Below are positions 29,836-39,517 of a stretch of DNA of 64,000 bases, in pieces. Source of the DNA: Legionella worsleiensis (lineage in GTDB: Bacteria; Pseudomonadota; Gammaproteobacteria; Legionellales; Legionellaceae). Below the pieces are notes generated by a model. The model saw only the letters and a program-made list of their open reading frames with translations. It had not been told where the DNA came from and searched no databases. Where the stretch lies: positions 22,397 to 86,396 of the forward strand of contig NZ_LNZC01000029.1 in NCBI RefSeq assembly GCF_001467535.1. Direction: 5' to 3'. The position numbers and the translations under genes are program-made. The first letter of the stretch is position 1; the number at the start of each line of letters is the position of its first letter.

Positions 29836-31098
29836 TTAGGGGGCTACTGACGAACTGGCCTCACTAAGCTCTAGCGATGGGTTGTCAATTCTTGCTTTGA
29901 GCATAATAAGAGTCCTTTTGACCTGAGTATTAAATCCAGACCTATCTCCAAAAAAATCATAATCCACATCAAAAGCCCTATTGTTTTCCATGTATTTTTC
30001 AACAAGATAAACAGGGTAATACATATCTATGTCAGTTAATTGCTCGGATAGTCTAAGTCCCAATGATTCATGAATCTCAAAATTTAACTCGGGACTGATT
30101 GCTTGCGATTGCAATAATAAAACATAACCACCAACTACTATATATTGTGCTCTATTTACTGATGCTTTATTCATAGCAGAAAGAAAAGCGGCATGATCCA
30201 TCTCTTTAAGTTTGTCGGCTATAGACGGAATTAGTAATAAATCAGTAATGGTTCTTCTATCTGCCACTGATTTTACTGTGTTGTTTAGATGCTGGAGAAT
30301 GTCACTCGAGGATAATGATTTAAAATCAGGATGAGCATTTGCCAACTGCTTGCACCATATTCCTAATATCTCTTCTGTTCGTTTCAAATCAGCATCAACT
30401 CGTCTATAAAACGATTGAATAAATCGAACAGCTTTATATTGCTTTAATATTCCATTATCCCTGGCCAGTTGCTCATTGATGATGTCGTTTAAATAAGTAA
30501 AAAAATTACTGTCACCGGCATAATGGGGGTATTTAAGGTATCTATCCTGAACCTTCATGTTGTCCCTGAATGCAATTAGAGCAGTGACTACGGTAGTCAC
30601 ATCCAGTCTTTCCAAATCTCGTGTTCTGAAATCTCCTGACATATCATCGGGAAGTCCAAGTGCTTTCCTTATTGCAAGAAAAAGTCGGCAATTTTTTGGA
30701 TTATAAGGGGAGCTCCAAAAAGAGGGTAAGAACTTAGGCTTGTCGTACTCATTAAGCAATCTGAAATATCGATGCAGCAAAGCACCTAACAAAAACTGAG
30801 TACCCTCCTTACATTTATCCTCTTTTCCTTCCTGTAATACATGACGCATATCCTGGGACAACAAATTAATTGCTTCTTTGGCAGTTTTTCTATCGGTATC
30901 AGCATCTAATACGCAGTGTACTCTGGATAAAAGGATTTCAAGGGCACTGGGTACTACTTGCTCTTGTGCAGAGGATGATGCATGTGACGAAGAAGAAATG
31001 GGAACAATAGAATACCTGCCTAAAGCAACAGAAAGCTTCTCATCCAGATCAAAAGTGTAAGCCCCTAAATTTGCAAATGAGGGTGGAGTAAAAGACAT
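29836..31098 (-). CDS. Orphan protein, candidate Dot/Icm effector
   Basis: 420 residues after choosing ATG 31098, which follows a strong AAAGGAGG (the open frame reaches 31161). No family recognised. Soluble, largely helical, with no signal peptide or TM helix. There is a serine-rich stretch near residues 33-46 (ISSSSHASSSAQEQ). The C-terminus is LELSEASSSVAP, a Glu/Ser-rich tail of the kind enriched in Dot/Icm substrates. It starts 10 bases after the stop of the upstream orphan gene and forms a two-gene operon with it. Secretion is inference from tail composition and orphan status. Confidence 0.65.
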   Translation of the reverse strand: MSFTPPSFANLGAYTFDLDEKLSVALGRYSIVPISSSSHASSSAQEQVVPSALEILLSRVHCVLDADTDRKTAKEAINLLSQDMRHVLQEGKEDKCKEGTQFLLGALLHRYFRLLNEYDKPKFLPSFWSSPYNPKNCRLFLAIRKALGLPDDMSGDFRTRDLERLDVTTVVTALIAFRDNMKVQDRYLKYPHYAGDSNFFTYLNDIINEQLARDNGILKQYKAVRFIQSFYRRVDADLKRTEEILGIWCKQLANAHPDFKSLSSSDILQHLNNTVKSVADRRTITDLLLIPSIADKLKEMDHAAFLSAMNKASVNRAQYIVVGGYVLLLQSQAISPELNFEIHESLGLRLSEQLTDIDMYYPVYLVEKYMENNRAFDVDYDFFGDRSGFNTQVKRTLIMLKARIDNPSLELSEASSSVAP

Positions 31099-31108
31099 AA
31101 AACCTCCT

Positions 31109-31720
31109 TTAAGGCTTATTAATAGTCCATAGTGAGCATAACATACCACAGTAATCACCATACCAGGAAGTAGCGGTAATCACTCTTGAATTTCGAGCCG
31201 CTTCAATATCGCCCTGAATCATAGGACCTAAACGATTATTTAAATCAGTGGTCATGGGATCTTTATTTCTGTTTTCATACAGACAAGAACAATATTGGCT
31301 CAATGCAGTTAAACTACTATGAAATACCTCATCACTGAGATCCGTTAACGAATTTATTCCCAAGTCCCGTTGCAATAATTCAATAAAATTTTTATTAACA
31401 TATGCAGACATTGGAGAGCTGTAGCGAGAAAGAACCAGTATGTATATTCCTCTTAGCGCCTGGTTTTTAAATTCTGTAAACTCATGCGGTTTGACCAGTG
31501 TATTATTGGAACATGCTCGGAGGTAGAAAAATAAATTGGCTTCAAAATCCATATCGAAACTGGTAGCAATCATTTCAATGATCATGGAATCATTCAAAGA
31601 ACCAGCACTGGGTAATAATGCAGAAAAAAAACCCATACAGCCCATGTATTGAGAATTGCTACGAGTAAGCTTACTGGTTAGTAGCATTGCGTTTTGCTTC
31701 AATTCGGCAAACTCGAGCAT
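31109..31720 (-). CDS. Orphan protein upstream of the effector-like gene
   Basis: 203 residues from ATG 31720, which sits behind AGGAGA (the open frame begins at 31765). No recognised family. Helical, with hydrophobic stretches too short to call TM helices (MGCMGFFSALLPS; GIYILVLSRYSS). It is cysteine-rich near the C-terminus (YCSCLYENR; YGDYCGMLCSLW). A good sigma-70 promoter lies about 77-105 bases upstream. It could be an effector, or an accessory protein for the product of the next gene; nothing in the sequence decides. Confidence 0.6.
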   Translation of the reverse strand: MLEFAELKQNAMLLTSKLTRSNSQYMGCMGFFSALLPSAGSLNDSMIIEMIATSFDMDFEANLFFYLRACSNNTLVKPHEFTEFKNQALRGIYILVLSRYSSPMSAYVNKNFIELLQRDLGINSLTDLSDEVFHSSLTALSQYCSCLYENRNKDPMTTDLNNRLGPMIQGDIEAARNSRVITATSWYGDYCGMLCSLWTINKP

Positions 31721-31768
31721 GGCATTTCTCCTGCTGGTGTTTACCCGCAATAATGCAGCGAGCAATTA

Positions 31769-31786
31769 GTCCTGCTCAACCAGGAC
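31769..31786 (-). other. Leader hairpin of the two-gene orphan operon
   Basis: GTCCTG-N6-CAGGAC, just downstream of the predicted -10 on the minus strand, so within the 5' leader of the mRNA. Possible mRNA stabiliser or operator. Confidence 0.3.
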
Positions 31787-31796
31787 ACCTTTAATT

Positions 31797-31825
31797 TTTA
31801 TATCAACCTATACAAGAGATTGCAA
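31797..31825 (-). promoter_or_regulatory. Sigma-70-type promoter of the orphan operon
   Basis: Minus strand: TTGCAA (31825-31820), 17 bases, TATAAA (31802-31797). Spacing is ideal and both hexamers are near consensus. It lies about 77 bases upstream of the first gene. Confidence 0.6.
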
Positions 31826-31908
31826 GAATTTATTTGTTTTATGTTCATCAAACCCCGCTTTTAACTCTGCTAGATATAAAATATCTATGAACATGACAAA
31901 AAAAATTG

Positions 31909-31948
31909 GTCATGCCCGCACAGGCAGGCAACCATGCGCAAGCATGAC
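31909..31948. repeat. REP-like palindromic element after mpl
   Basis: GTCATGC (31909-31915) pairs with GCATGAC (31942-31948). Between them lie the imperfect palindrome GCCCGCACAGGCAGGC and the small hairpin CATGCGCAAGCATG. The layout resembles intergenic GCCCGC..GCGGGC repeats, in decayed form. It is 28 bases past the mpl stop (minus) and could also act as its terminator. Confidence 0.5.
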
Positions 31949-31976
31949 AAATTTATTATCATGTGAAGGGTATTAA

Positions 31977-33341
31977 TTATGAAAACCGATGATCAATAGA
32001 TTGCACCAGTTGATGATGGATGCCATTAAATCCCCTGTTGCTCATCACCAAAATTGCATCACCAGCTCTCAATACACCCGTAATTTCGTTAACAATTTCA
32101 TTATTATCTCTACAAATTTTATAGGGACAAGTCCATGCCTTCAGTGATGGATTCAAATCAAAGTCCTGAGGTTCCAATATAAAAGCACCGTCAACAGGTG
32201 CCAAAGCATGCGCCATTTCTCCAGCATGAACCCCTGTGCGCATGGTATAGGAAGCAAACTCCATAACAGCGAATATACGCTGATGCCTTTTACTACGAAT
32301 TAAAGCATCAATAGTCTTGGTAATTGCAGTAGGATGATGAGCAAAGTCATCATACACAGTAATACCATGACGGTCAGATTTGACCTCCAAACGCCTCTTG
32401 ACCGGAGTAAACAACTCTAAAGCTTTTGCTGCAACTTCAGGATTTACCCCTGCATTGGCGCTGGCAGCAACAGCAGCCAAAGCATTTTCTACGTTAAAAC
32501 GACCAATTAAGTTCCAATGAATTTCGGCAACAACCCTACCCTGATGAAGAACTTTAAATGCTGAACCGCTGTCATTGAGTAATTCTGCTGCCCAATCAGC
32601 ATCGCCCATTAAAGACAACTCCTCTAATCGAGAATAAGTGCCTCGAGCCAAAACCTCATTTAACGCTTTGTCATTACGAGGTTTTATTGCAACACCACTT
32701 GCTGGTATCGTTCTTAATAGAAAATGAAATTGTTGTTGAATGGCAGCTAAATCAGGATAAATGTCGGCATGATCAAATTCAAGATTATTTAACACGGCAA
32801 TTCGTGGACGATAGTGCATGAATTTGGGCCGCTTATCAAAAAATGCCGAATCGTATTCATCGGCTTCTATGACAAACCACGCTCCAGTTCCCAAGCGTGC
32901 ACTGGTATTAAAGTCGGTTGCAACACCACCAATTAAAAAACCAGGATTAAATCCTGCGTGATCCAATATCCAGGCTATCATGGAAGTAGTGGTTGTTTTT
33001 CCATGGGTACCAGCAACAGCGATGACCTTATATCGAGGTAAAATATGCTCTGCAAGCCATTGCGGACCTGATGTATAGTTTTTACCGGCTTCTATTACTG
33101 CCTCTAAAACAGGCATTCCTCTTTTGATGGCATTACCCACAACGACTAAATCCGCTTGCAAAGCCTGGGTGCTGTCGTCATAACCCTCAGTCCATGAAAT
33201 CCCTTTGGCTGCAAGTAAGTCACTGACAGGAGGATAACAGTTCGCATCGCTTCCAGTCACTTTAAACCCGGCATCCCTTGCAATTAACGCCAAAGCGCTC
33301 ATAAAAGTGCCACTTAATCCTAATATATGCAAATGTGTCAT
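31977..33341 (-). CDS. mpl: Murein tripeptide ligase Mpl
   Basis: 454-residue Mur-ligase-family enzyme that attaches recycled L-Ala-gamma-D-Glu-meso-DAP to UDP-MurNAc. N-terminal LHILGLSGTFMSALALIA dinucleotide-like fold; ATP loop VAGTHGKTTTTSMIAW; EADEYDSAFFDKRPKF, typical of Mpl; YDDFAHHPTAI near the C-terminal domain. Length fits Mpl (about 457). The preceding gene ends 4 bases before its start, so they are one transcript. Confidence 0.93.
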   Translation of the reverse strand: MTHLHILGLSGTFMSALALIARDAGFKVTGSDANCYPPVSDLLAAKGISWTEGYDDSTQALQADLVVVGNAIKRGMPVLEAVIEAGKNYTSGPQWLAEHILPRYKVIAVAGTHGKTTTTSMIAWILDHAGFNPGFLIGGVATDFNTSARLGTGAWFVIEADEYDSAFFDKRPKFMHYRPRIAVLNNLEFDHADIYPDLAAIQQQFHFLLRTIPASGVAIKPRNDKALNEVLARGTYSRLEELSLMGDADWAAELLNDSGSAFKVLHQGRVVAEIHWNLIGRFNVENALAAVAASANAGVNPEVAAKALELFTPVKRRLEVKSDRHGITVYDDFAHHPTAITKTIDALIRSKRHQRIFAVMEFASYTMRTGVHAGEMAHALAPVDGAFILEPQDFDLNPSLKAWTCPYKICRDNNEIVNEITGVLRAGDAILVMSNRGFNGIHHQLVQSIDHRFS

Positions 33342-33345
33342 GATT

Positions 33346-33888
33346 TCATCGCCAAAAAGAAACTGTTAATACATTAACTGCTATTAAACCAAATGCAGCC
33401 AGAACCGATTGAACTTGTGTGCTGTTCAAAGCAGATTTATAAATAAATGCAGTCAATACGAACTGCCAAAGAGATAAGCCCAAAGTAACAAACAAATATA
33501 TCACAGCAAAAAATAAAACGAGTGGATTTTTTAATGTCGTTTGAACGAGATAAGGATCAAAGACAAATAAAGGAAAAGCCAGTAGATGAATGATAGCATG
33601 AGCGCTACACAAACAGGTCACGGTCTGTACCCATCGTGCCCCAAGGCCTCTAAAATAAAGAATAGCAAGCGTATAAAGTACAAATGAAAGTACCAGACTC
33701 ATCGCAATCAAAGCCGTCATCAGCAAATCATCAGAAAATTCAAGCGCCGAAAAACTCCATTGCAGAATCATGACTAAAATCAAGAATAACATACTGATTG
33801 CCATTAAAAAATGCGAGTAAGGCGTTTGGTCAGGCGTTACCCTAAACCGCACCAGATTCCAATATACTAAAAATAAAGATGCCAACAT
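33346..33888 (-). CDS. Hypothetical membrane protein, about five TM helices
   Basis: 180 residues, very hydrophobic. TM segments are predicted near 1-12, 25-45, 55-80, 90-112, 120-150 and 160-178, so five or six helices. No catalytic motif seen. It sits between yhdP (7 bases upstream) and mpl (4 bases downstream), consistent with an envelope role. No family confidently recognised. Confidence 0.7.
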   Translation of the reverse strand: MLASLFLVYWNLVRFRVTPDQTPYSHFLMAISMLFLILVMILQWSFSALEFSDDLLMTALIAMSLVLSFVLYTLAILYFRGLGARWVQTVTCLCSAHAIIHLLAFPLFVFDPYLVQTTLKNPLVLFFAVIYLFVTLGLSLWQFVLTAFIYKSALNSTQVQSVLAAFGLIAVNVLTVSFWR

Positions 33889-33895
33889 AATTTAA

Positions 33896-36800
33896 TCATT
33901 TTTTTATAATTTTTTTCTCAATACTCAATTGCTGAACTATGGGTTGATTCCATGGTCCAGAGATCTTATAACTGTATCCCGTAATTTTTTGCATGCTTTG
34001 ATTAATAATTTTATTCGCAACCCAGGCCGCAAGACCCGCTACAGGGCCACCGGCTATTGTCGCCACTATAGGCAAACTGGCGGTAATGTGTGGTGATATG
34101 TTCAGATTTAAATCGTACAGCCGTCGAGCCAAATCCAAATCTCCCTTCATACTGGCGTAGGCAACAGGACCATCAATATAACTGTCCTGGGTATTCATTA
34201 TCCCTTTTCTGATAACAAAATTACCTTTGAACACATCAAAACTGTACCCCTGATGGGAGAGATCACTAAAATCAAGTTTCAAACGTCTCGGTATGGTTTG
34301 CAGACTTAATATACTCAATAATTTACCCAAACCCAATTTTTCCTCTGTTTCAGGACTCAAATGAGTAATGCGGCCATTTTTAAGCTGCAGATACATACTT
34401 CCATTCAACGAAGCCAAAGAAAAATCATATAAACTGCCATTCCAGTTGCCTTTAAATTCCATATCGCCCTTACCGGCATCAACGGCGGGTGTAATTTGCC
34501 ACAGCTCCAAACTTTTAGCCAAATCGTTTAAATGCAACTTAACCTGCATTTTCGTTTGATTGACCTTTGCTTTTTGCGTCCATTCACCATTAATCGTTAC
34601 TTGATAATAAGGTGAATCAATTCTGCAATAATTAATTAACACGTGCTCAGGAGAAGATTGAGTCTTCAAAGTCATGTTGCCTATCTTCTGGGTCCCGATA
34701 GAAAAATTATCAATACGTAAATTAAGATTAGGGATTTGGTCAGGGCTGGTTTTACCCGATATTTCATGATGGTCACCCTTTTTGTTAACCGGCGCCAGAT
34801 GAAGACGCTTAATAAACCCGCTTAGGGAATGGGTTTTATTGTTATAAGTTAAATCACCCGAAACGTTGTTCTGATTCAGATTTAATGACCAAACGCCATC
34901 AGTCAACATTTTGGCCTTCACCGCCATGTGATCAAAGTGTTGATCAAGAAAAGTCAATTTGCCCAGGCTCACATTAATTATGCGTAACTTGTCCATCAAA
35001 GAAGAGTTAGGCTTTTGGCTAGCAAAGGCATCATATACTTTTTTCCATTCATATAAATCAAAACCATCCAAGGTACCCACTATGGATAAGCCGGGTTTGT
35101 CCTGATAAATAGCTTGCGAACTTCCCAGCCGAATTTGTCCCGACTTAAATTCCAATCCATTCTTATTGTTCTCCAGCAAAACATCCGAACTCAAAAGGCC
35201 ATTATAGTTAGAGCGTTCCCGAATTGCCTTGTAAGAATTAAAATCAAGTTTAACCGATAAGGGCACCTTCCTTTCATGAGTTTTTCCTATAGGAGAAGGC
35301 AAGTCAATGGCTAATCCCTGCAGATCAGATTCCAACATCACACTGTCCATGTCATCTGGATTATCAGTAATTTTAATGGTCGCATTAACAGCAAAAAGAC
35401 CTTTTAATACGGACAAAACTGGAATATGAAATAATTTTTTTAAAGAATCTACAGTACATTCGCCGTTGATCACTACAGACGTTTCGGGTTCTGGTTTTTT
35501 AACAGATTGAATTTTAATATTTAAGGGAAAACCAAAAGCATTAGCAGTTAAGGCACTATGAGTTACGCCCTCCTCGTCAAAAGACAAATCACCACGCACG
35601 TCTTCAACCTTAATAGCCCCTAATTGATGTTTTATGGCAACGGTATTATTTGCAAAGGTTAAATCACCTCTGACCAAATCATCATCATTTTCAGGATACA
35701 AAGGAATTTCCAGACGCAGATTTAATCCTACCAGTCCTTCAATAGCCAGTCTCTTTAAAGAAGCAAGCTTTTTTTCCAGAGGGGATGACATGACAAAATT
35801 CATCATTTTTTGCGCTTGTCCACGGATAATTCCATGAATCAATAATGTTTCCTTATCCTTACCTATATCATCAATGCGCAGATTCATTTCCCGAACAGGA
35901 ACACCTTGAAAATCACCGTGAACCAAATCAATTTCAAGATTACGATTTTTCAAACGAATATAGCCTTCAAGATCTTTTATCAACGGCCATTGGGAGGTAA
36001 TCAATAATTCTCCCCCACTACCATGACTGACTATGGAAAATTCACCCGTGTTATTATCAAAAGGAAATTCGCTTAATAATCCGTTTAAACGAATCCTACC
36101 CGTTGCTTTGGCGATTTTTTTGAGATCCTTAGTCAACCATAAATAAAGCTTGGGCTTTAAGTATTCTTTTGGTAAATAAGCAAACCATTGCTCAATGTTT
36201 TTAGCAGAAAAATCAAAATCCAATCGTGCATGCCCTAAAGAATTTGCGGTTACCTCATCAATCACGCCCTGGCCACTGATGGTTAAATCAGGTTTGCTCA
36301 AGACCAGACGTTCAATGCTGACTCTCAATCCATTGCTGAGTTCTTTCCAGTCAAATGCCCCATTAAGAATATCCAGCTTCTGAGCGGGGTAGTTGTTGAC
36401 CTTGATTAATGCCTGTTCTGAATCAAACTCAAGACGGCCTTCTGTAGGCTGCCAATTGAGTGCGCCTGAAAGATTATCAACCGCAGGGATTGAATTAATG
36501 GCATTCCAGCCAAGTCGTTCGAAACGAGTAAGAATATAACTGACTTTTTTATTCTCTATAACCACCTGTGTATCGGTCAAAATTCCGTGAGGTCTGGATT
36601 GTAATAATTGTTGCATGGACGATGGCCAATTAATCGCATCGGTAAGCAAAGACTCTATAATAATGGATTTGACAAAAAGCTGATAACGGTGGTTTGGTTT
36701 ACTGTAACGAAGTAAAAGTTGATTCTCAGGCCAGCTCACGCCAGCTGCTCGCAACTTAATTTGATCGGCCTGAAACGCCCATCCATTGCCTTGAAGTTTC

Positions 36801-37723
36801 CACGACAGATTAGCTGAAAAAGATTGAATCAACTCGTTAGATTTTTTATTGGTCAAGCGCCAGGCCAACCGTTTGAATTTAACCTGAGCCTGGGCGGAAC
36901 TAACGAGGCCTTTATCCAGATCAAGCCAAACAGCTACATCACCGTTGCCACCCTCCAGCTGGCCAGTGCTCTCTGGCATCATATTTTGCCATTGAGCAGG
37001 GACAAGATGTTTTGCTGCCAGATATATTTGTCCTTGGGTATTTTGCAGATGTTCAGGATCAAACCGTATATCGCCAAGAAGTTCAAAGTCAGTGCTTTGG
37101 GTTTGCTCCAGTCGAGCATCACCTCGAATCTTGTAACGACCGCCCTTGTTAACAATTGAGACATTAAGTCCGCTTACCGGAATTAATCCGCCATTACTAA
37201 AATAGAAATGGGCAGAAACATGCTTGATGATAAGACGCTCCTGTTGCGCCAACCACCCCAAGAGTTGCTGTTTTCGATCAGAAGTCAATTCATTTTCTTG
37301 AATAGAATCGGGGGCAATACCGTCAATAGTCCAACGTCCGTCGTGCTCACGAAACATAAGATGAACATTATCCAAATAAAGAATACCTGGCTGGATGCGC
37401 CAATACCATAATGATTTAAATAAATTGACACCAACCGATAGCTGCTCCAGATGAATGTTTTTGTTTTTGGCGCCATACACATTAATGTTCTTGAGTTTAA
37501 GTACGGGATGAAACCAATACCATCCTGTTTCCATGGTTTGAACCGTAACCGGTTGTCCGACAAGAAGAGACAAATGATGCTCTACTTCGCCTTTATATTG
37601 TTTAGCCCAAGGGGTTAAAGAGCGGAATAAGCTTGAAAAAACAGCAGCCAATATTATTGATATGGCCAACGCCATCCAAAATTTCTTAAGCAGATTATTC
37701 ACCGAAAGGATTCGTTTAATCAT
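33896..37723 (-). CDS. yhdP: YhdP-family AsmA-like envelope protein
   Basis: About 1275 residues. One N-terminal TM helix (KKFWMALAISIILAAVFSSL) is followed by a long beta-rich periplasmic region with AsmA/DUF3971-like repeats (for example VQTMETGWYWFHPVLKLKNI near the start and GNFVIRKGIMNTQDSYIDG near the end), ending in a hydrophobic AsmA-type tail. YhdP, TamB and YdbH are thought to bridge the periplasm and carry phospholipids to the outer membrane. The frame extends to 37780; ATG 37723, overlapping the fliJ stop by 8 bases, is preferred. Co-transcription with flagellar genes is unusual. Confidence 0.85.
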   Translation of the reverse strand: MIKRILSVNNLLKKFWMALAISIILAAVFSSLFRSLTPWAKQYKGEVEHHLSLLVGQPVTVQTMETGWYWFHPVLKLKNINVYGAKNKNIHLEQLSVGVNLFKSLWYWRIQPGILYLDNVHLMFREHDGRWTIDGIAPDSIQENELTSDRKQQLLGWLAQQERLIIKHVSAHFYFSNGGLIPVSGLNVSIVNKGGRYKIRGDARLEQTQSTDFELLGDIRFDPEHLQNTQGQIYLAAKHLVPAQWQNMMPESTGQLEGGNGDVAVWLDLDKGLVSSAQAQVKFKRLAWRLTNKKSNELIQSFSANLSWKLQGNGWAFQADQIKLRAAGVSWPENQLLLRYSKPNHRYQLFVKSIIIESLLTDAINWPSSMQQLLQSRPHGILTDTQVVIENKKVSYILTRFERLGWNAINSIPAVDNLSGALNWQPTEGRLEFDSEQALIKVNNYPAQKLDILNGAFDWKELSNGLRVSIERLVLSKPDLTISGQGVIDEVTANSLGHARLDFDFSAKNIEQWFAYLPKEYLKPKLYLWLTKDLKKIAKATGRIRLNGLLSEFPFDNNTGEFSIVSHGSGGELLITSQWPLIKDLEGYIRLKNRNLEIDLVHGDFQGVPVREMNLRIDDIGKDKETLLIHGIIRGQAQKMMNFVMSSPLEKKLASLKRLAIEGLVGLNLRLEIPLYPENDDDLVRGDLTFANNTVAIKHQLGAIKVEDVRGDLSFDEEGVTHSALTANAFGFPLNIKIQSVKKPEPETSVVINGECTVDSLKKLFHIPVLSVLKGLFAVNATIKITDNPDDMDSVMLESDLQGLAIDLPSPIGKTHERKVPLSVKLDFNSYKAIRERSNYNGLLSSDVLLENNKNGLEFKSGQIRLGSSQAIYQDKPGLSIVGTLDGFDLYEWKKVYDAFASQKPNSSLMDKLRIINVSLGKLTFLDQHFDHMAVKAKMLTDGVWSLNLNQNNVSGDLTYNNKTHSLSGFIKRLHLAPVNKKGDHHEISGKTSPDQIPNLNLRIDNFSIGTQKIGNMTLKTQSSPEHVLINYCRIDSPYYQVTINGEWTQKAKVNQTKMQVKLHLNDLAKSLELWQITPAVDAGKGDMEFKGNWNGSLYDFSLASLNGSMYLQLKNGRITHLSPETEEKLGLGKLLSILSLQTIPRRLKLDFSDLSHQGYSFDVFKGNFVIRKGIMNTQDSYIDGPVAYASMKGDLDLARRLYDLNLNISPHITASLPIVATIAGGPVAGLAAWVANKIINQSMQKITGYSYKISGPWNQPIVQQLSIEKKIIKK

Positions 37724-38168
37724 AGAGTTTTTTACTATACCATTGCTTTTGCGCATACTCATCACTTTCTTTCTGTTCATAGCGCTCTAATTTAATTTGT
37801 TCCGCTCTTTTAACTCGTTCAATCAATTTAGCTACCCCCTCTTCAGAAGCTTTTGCCTGTTTGTAGTTCAGTTCCATTTTATGCCTGGATTTTGCTAATT
37901 GTGCCAGATGACTGTTTAACTGAACCAAGGCCGTATCCAAATGACTGATAAAATTAATACGATTACGCATACGCCCGACAGTACTGCCCTCATGACCTAT
38001 TTGATCGAGCTCGTTTAAATAGTCATGCCGATACGTTATAAGCTGATCATGGCGTGTTTTATTTTGATTAAACTGGTCTTTAACCTTCATAAGGTTCATT
38101 AAGGCTTGATTGGTTTCTTCTTTTTTTAACTGAAGCAGTTGCATTAATCGATCCAATCGTTGACTCAT
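37716..38168 (-). CDS. fliJ: Flagellar export protein FliJ
   Basis: 150-residue, almost wholly coiled-coil protein in the position of FliJ directly after fliI (4-base overlap). Begins [20 protein letters not shown] and is rich in K, Q, E. FliJ is the stalk-like general chaperone of the flagellar export ATPase. Sequence conservation in the family is weak, so the call rests on context plus the coiled coil. Confidence 0.85.
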   Translation of the reverse strand: MSQRLDRLMQLLQLKKEETNQALMNLMKVKDQFNQNKTRHDQLITYRHDYLNELDQIGHEGSTVGRMRNRINFISHLDTALVQLNSHLAQLAKSRHKMELNYKQAKASEEGVAKLIERVKRAEQIKLERYEQKESDEYAQKQWYSKKLYD

Positions 38169-39514
38169 GCCCCGCTCCCGATAGAGTTTGTAATCAAGTG
38201 CACAAGACTGGATACACTGTCATTAAAATTGACTTGTTCGTCTATACCCTGAGCAATATATCTTTTATATTGTTCAATAACACTAATCGCCTTATCCAGC
38301 ATGGGATCACTTCCCTTGGCGTACGCACCAAGTAAAATCAAATCTTTATTTTTTTCGTAAAGAGAGATTAGCTTTTTAAACGCAAGCGCATTTTTCATGT
38401 GTTCATCGGATACCACAGACTGCATCACCCTACTGATGGATGATTCAATATCAATTGCAGGATACTGTCCTTCTTCGGCAAGGCTTCTGCTTAAAACAAT
38501 ATGACCATCTAATATCGCACGAGCCGAATCAGCAATAGGATCTTGTAAATCATCTCCTTCCGTTAATACCGTGTAAAATGCCGTTATTGAACCTTTTCCA
38601 GGCATGCCATTTCCTGCCCGTTCTACCAGTTTGGGTAATTTGGTAAAGACTGAGGGAGGATAACCTTTGGTTGCTGGTGCTTCACCAATAGATAAAGCAA
38701 TCTCTCTTTGTGCCTGCGCAAATCGTGTAAGTGAGTCCATGAGTAACAACACGTGTTTCCCCTGATCACGAAAATATTCTGCGATGCTGGTAGCAACCTT
38801 GGCTCCATGCAATCGCATCAATGGGCTTTCATCAGCGGGTGCGGCAACAACAACCGCCCTTTTTAATCCCTCTTCGCCCAAATTAAATTCTATAAATTCC
38901 TTTACTTCTCGTCCCCGTTCACCAATCAAGCCTACAACAACTACATCGGCATTGGTAAAGCGGGTCATCATTCCCAACAAGACCGATTTACCCACCCCAC
39001 TACCGGCAAATAAACCAATTCGCTGCCCACGACCAACCGTTAACAATCCATTGATAGCTCGAACGCCGACATCCATTGGAGTATCTACAGGAGCTCTTTT
39101 TAATGGATTAATGATTGGGCCAATAAGCGGGTAAGAATTAGGCAAATCCAGCGATGGCCCATCATCAATCAGCAATCCTGAACCATTTAAGATTCGACCA
39201 AGTAGTTGAAATCCAACACCAACCTGGGCACTACGTCCAGTTGGACTGATTATCATTCCTGGCGCAAGTCCTTGTATTGCATCCAGAGACATTAAATAAA
39301 CGCTATCATTACTGAATCCTACAACCTCCGCTTCTACCGATCGAGATTCATCTATATTGACCAAACAGCGTGCCCCTACTGGCTGATTAAATCCCTTTGC
39401 TTCCAGAGTCAAACCTATGGCACGACTTATCCTGCCGCAATGCAATAAACCCGAGTTTTTTTTATGGTTCATTTCCGAAAGGATATGATGTAATTTTGAC
39501 TGATAAAGAGTCAT
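38165..39514 (-). CDS. fliI: Flagellum-specific export ATPase FliI
   Basis: 449-residue F1-beta-like ATPase that powers flagellar type III export. Walker [18 protein letters not shown], Walker B region [20 protein letters not shown], and [17 protein letters not shown] loop ([20 protein letters not shown]). The C-terminal helical domain is present. Starts 3 bases after fliH and overlaps fliJ. Confidence 0.95.
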   Translation of the reverse strand: MTLYQSKLHHILSEMNHKKNSGLLHCGRISRAIGLTLEAKGFNQPVGARCLVNIDESRSVEAEVVGFSNDSVYLMSLDAIQGLAPGMIISPTGRSAQVGVGFQLLGRILNGSGLLIDDGPSLDLPNSYPLIGPIINPLKRAPVDTPMDVGVRAINGLLTVGRGQRIGLFAGSGVGKSVLLGMMTRFTNADVVVVGLIGERGREVKEFIEFNLGEEGLKRAVVVAAPADESPLMRLHGAKVATSIAEYFRDQGKHVLLLMDSLTRFAQAQREIALSIGEAPATKGYPPSVFTKLPKLVERAGNGMPGKGSITAFYTVLTEGDDLQDPIADSARAILDGHIVLSRSLAEEGQYPAIDIESSISRVMQSVVSDEHMKNALAFKKLISLYEKNKDLILLGAYAKGSDPMLDKAISVIEQYKRYIAQGIDEQVNFNDSVSSLVHLITNSIGSGA

Positions 39515-39517
39515 TAT

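Noticed and set aside
31109..31720. The 203-aa and 420-aa orphan genes as one gene split by a frameshift
   Set aside because: The second has its own strong AAAGGAGG site and start, and the first ends in a normal stop 10 bases before; two genes are the simpler reading.
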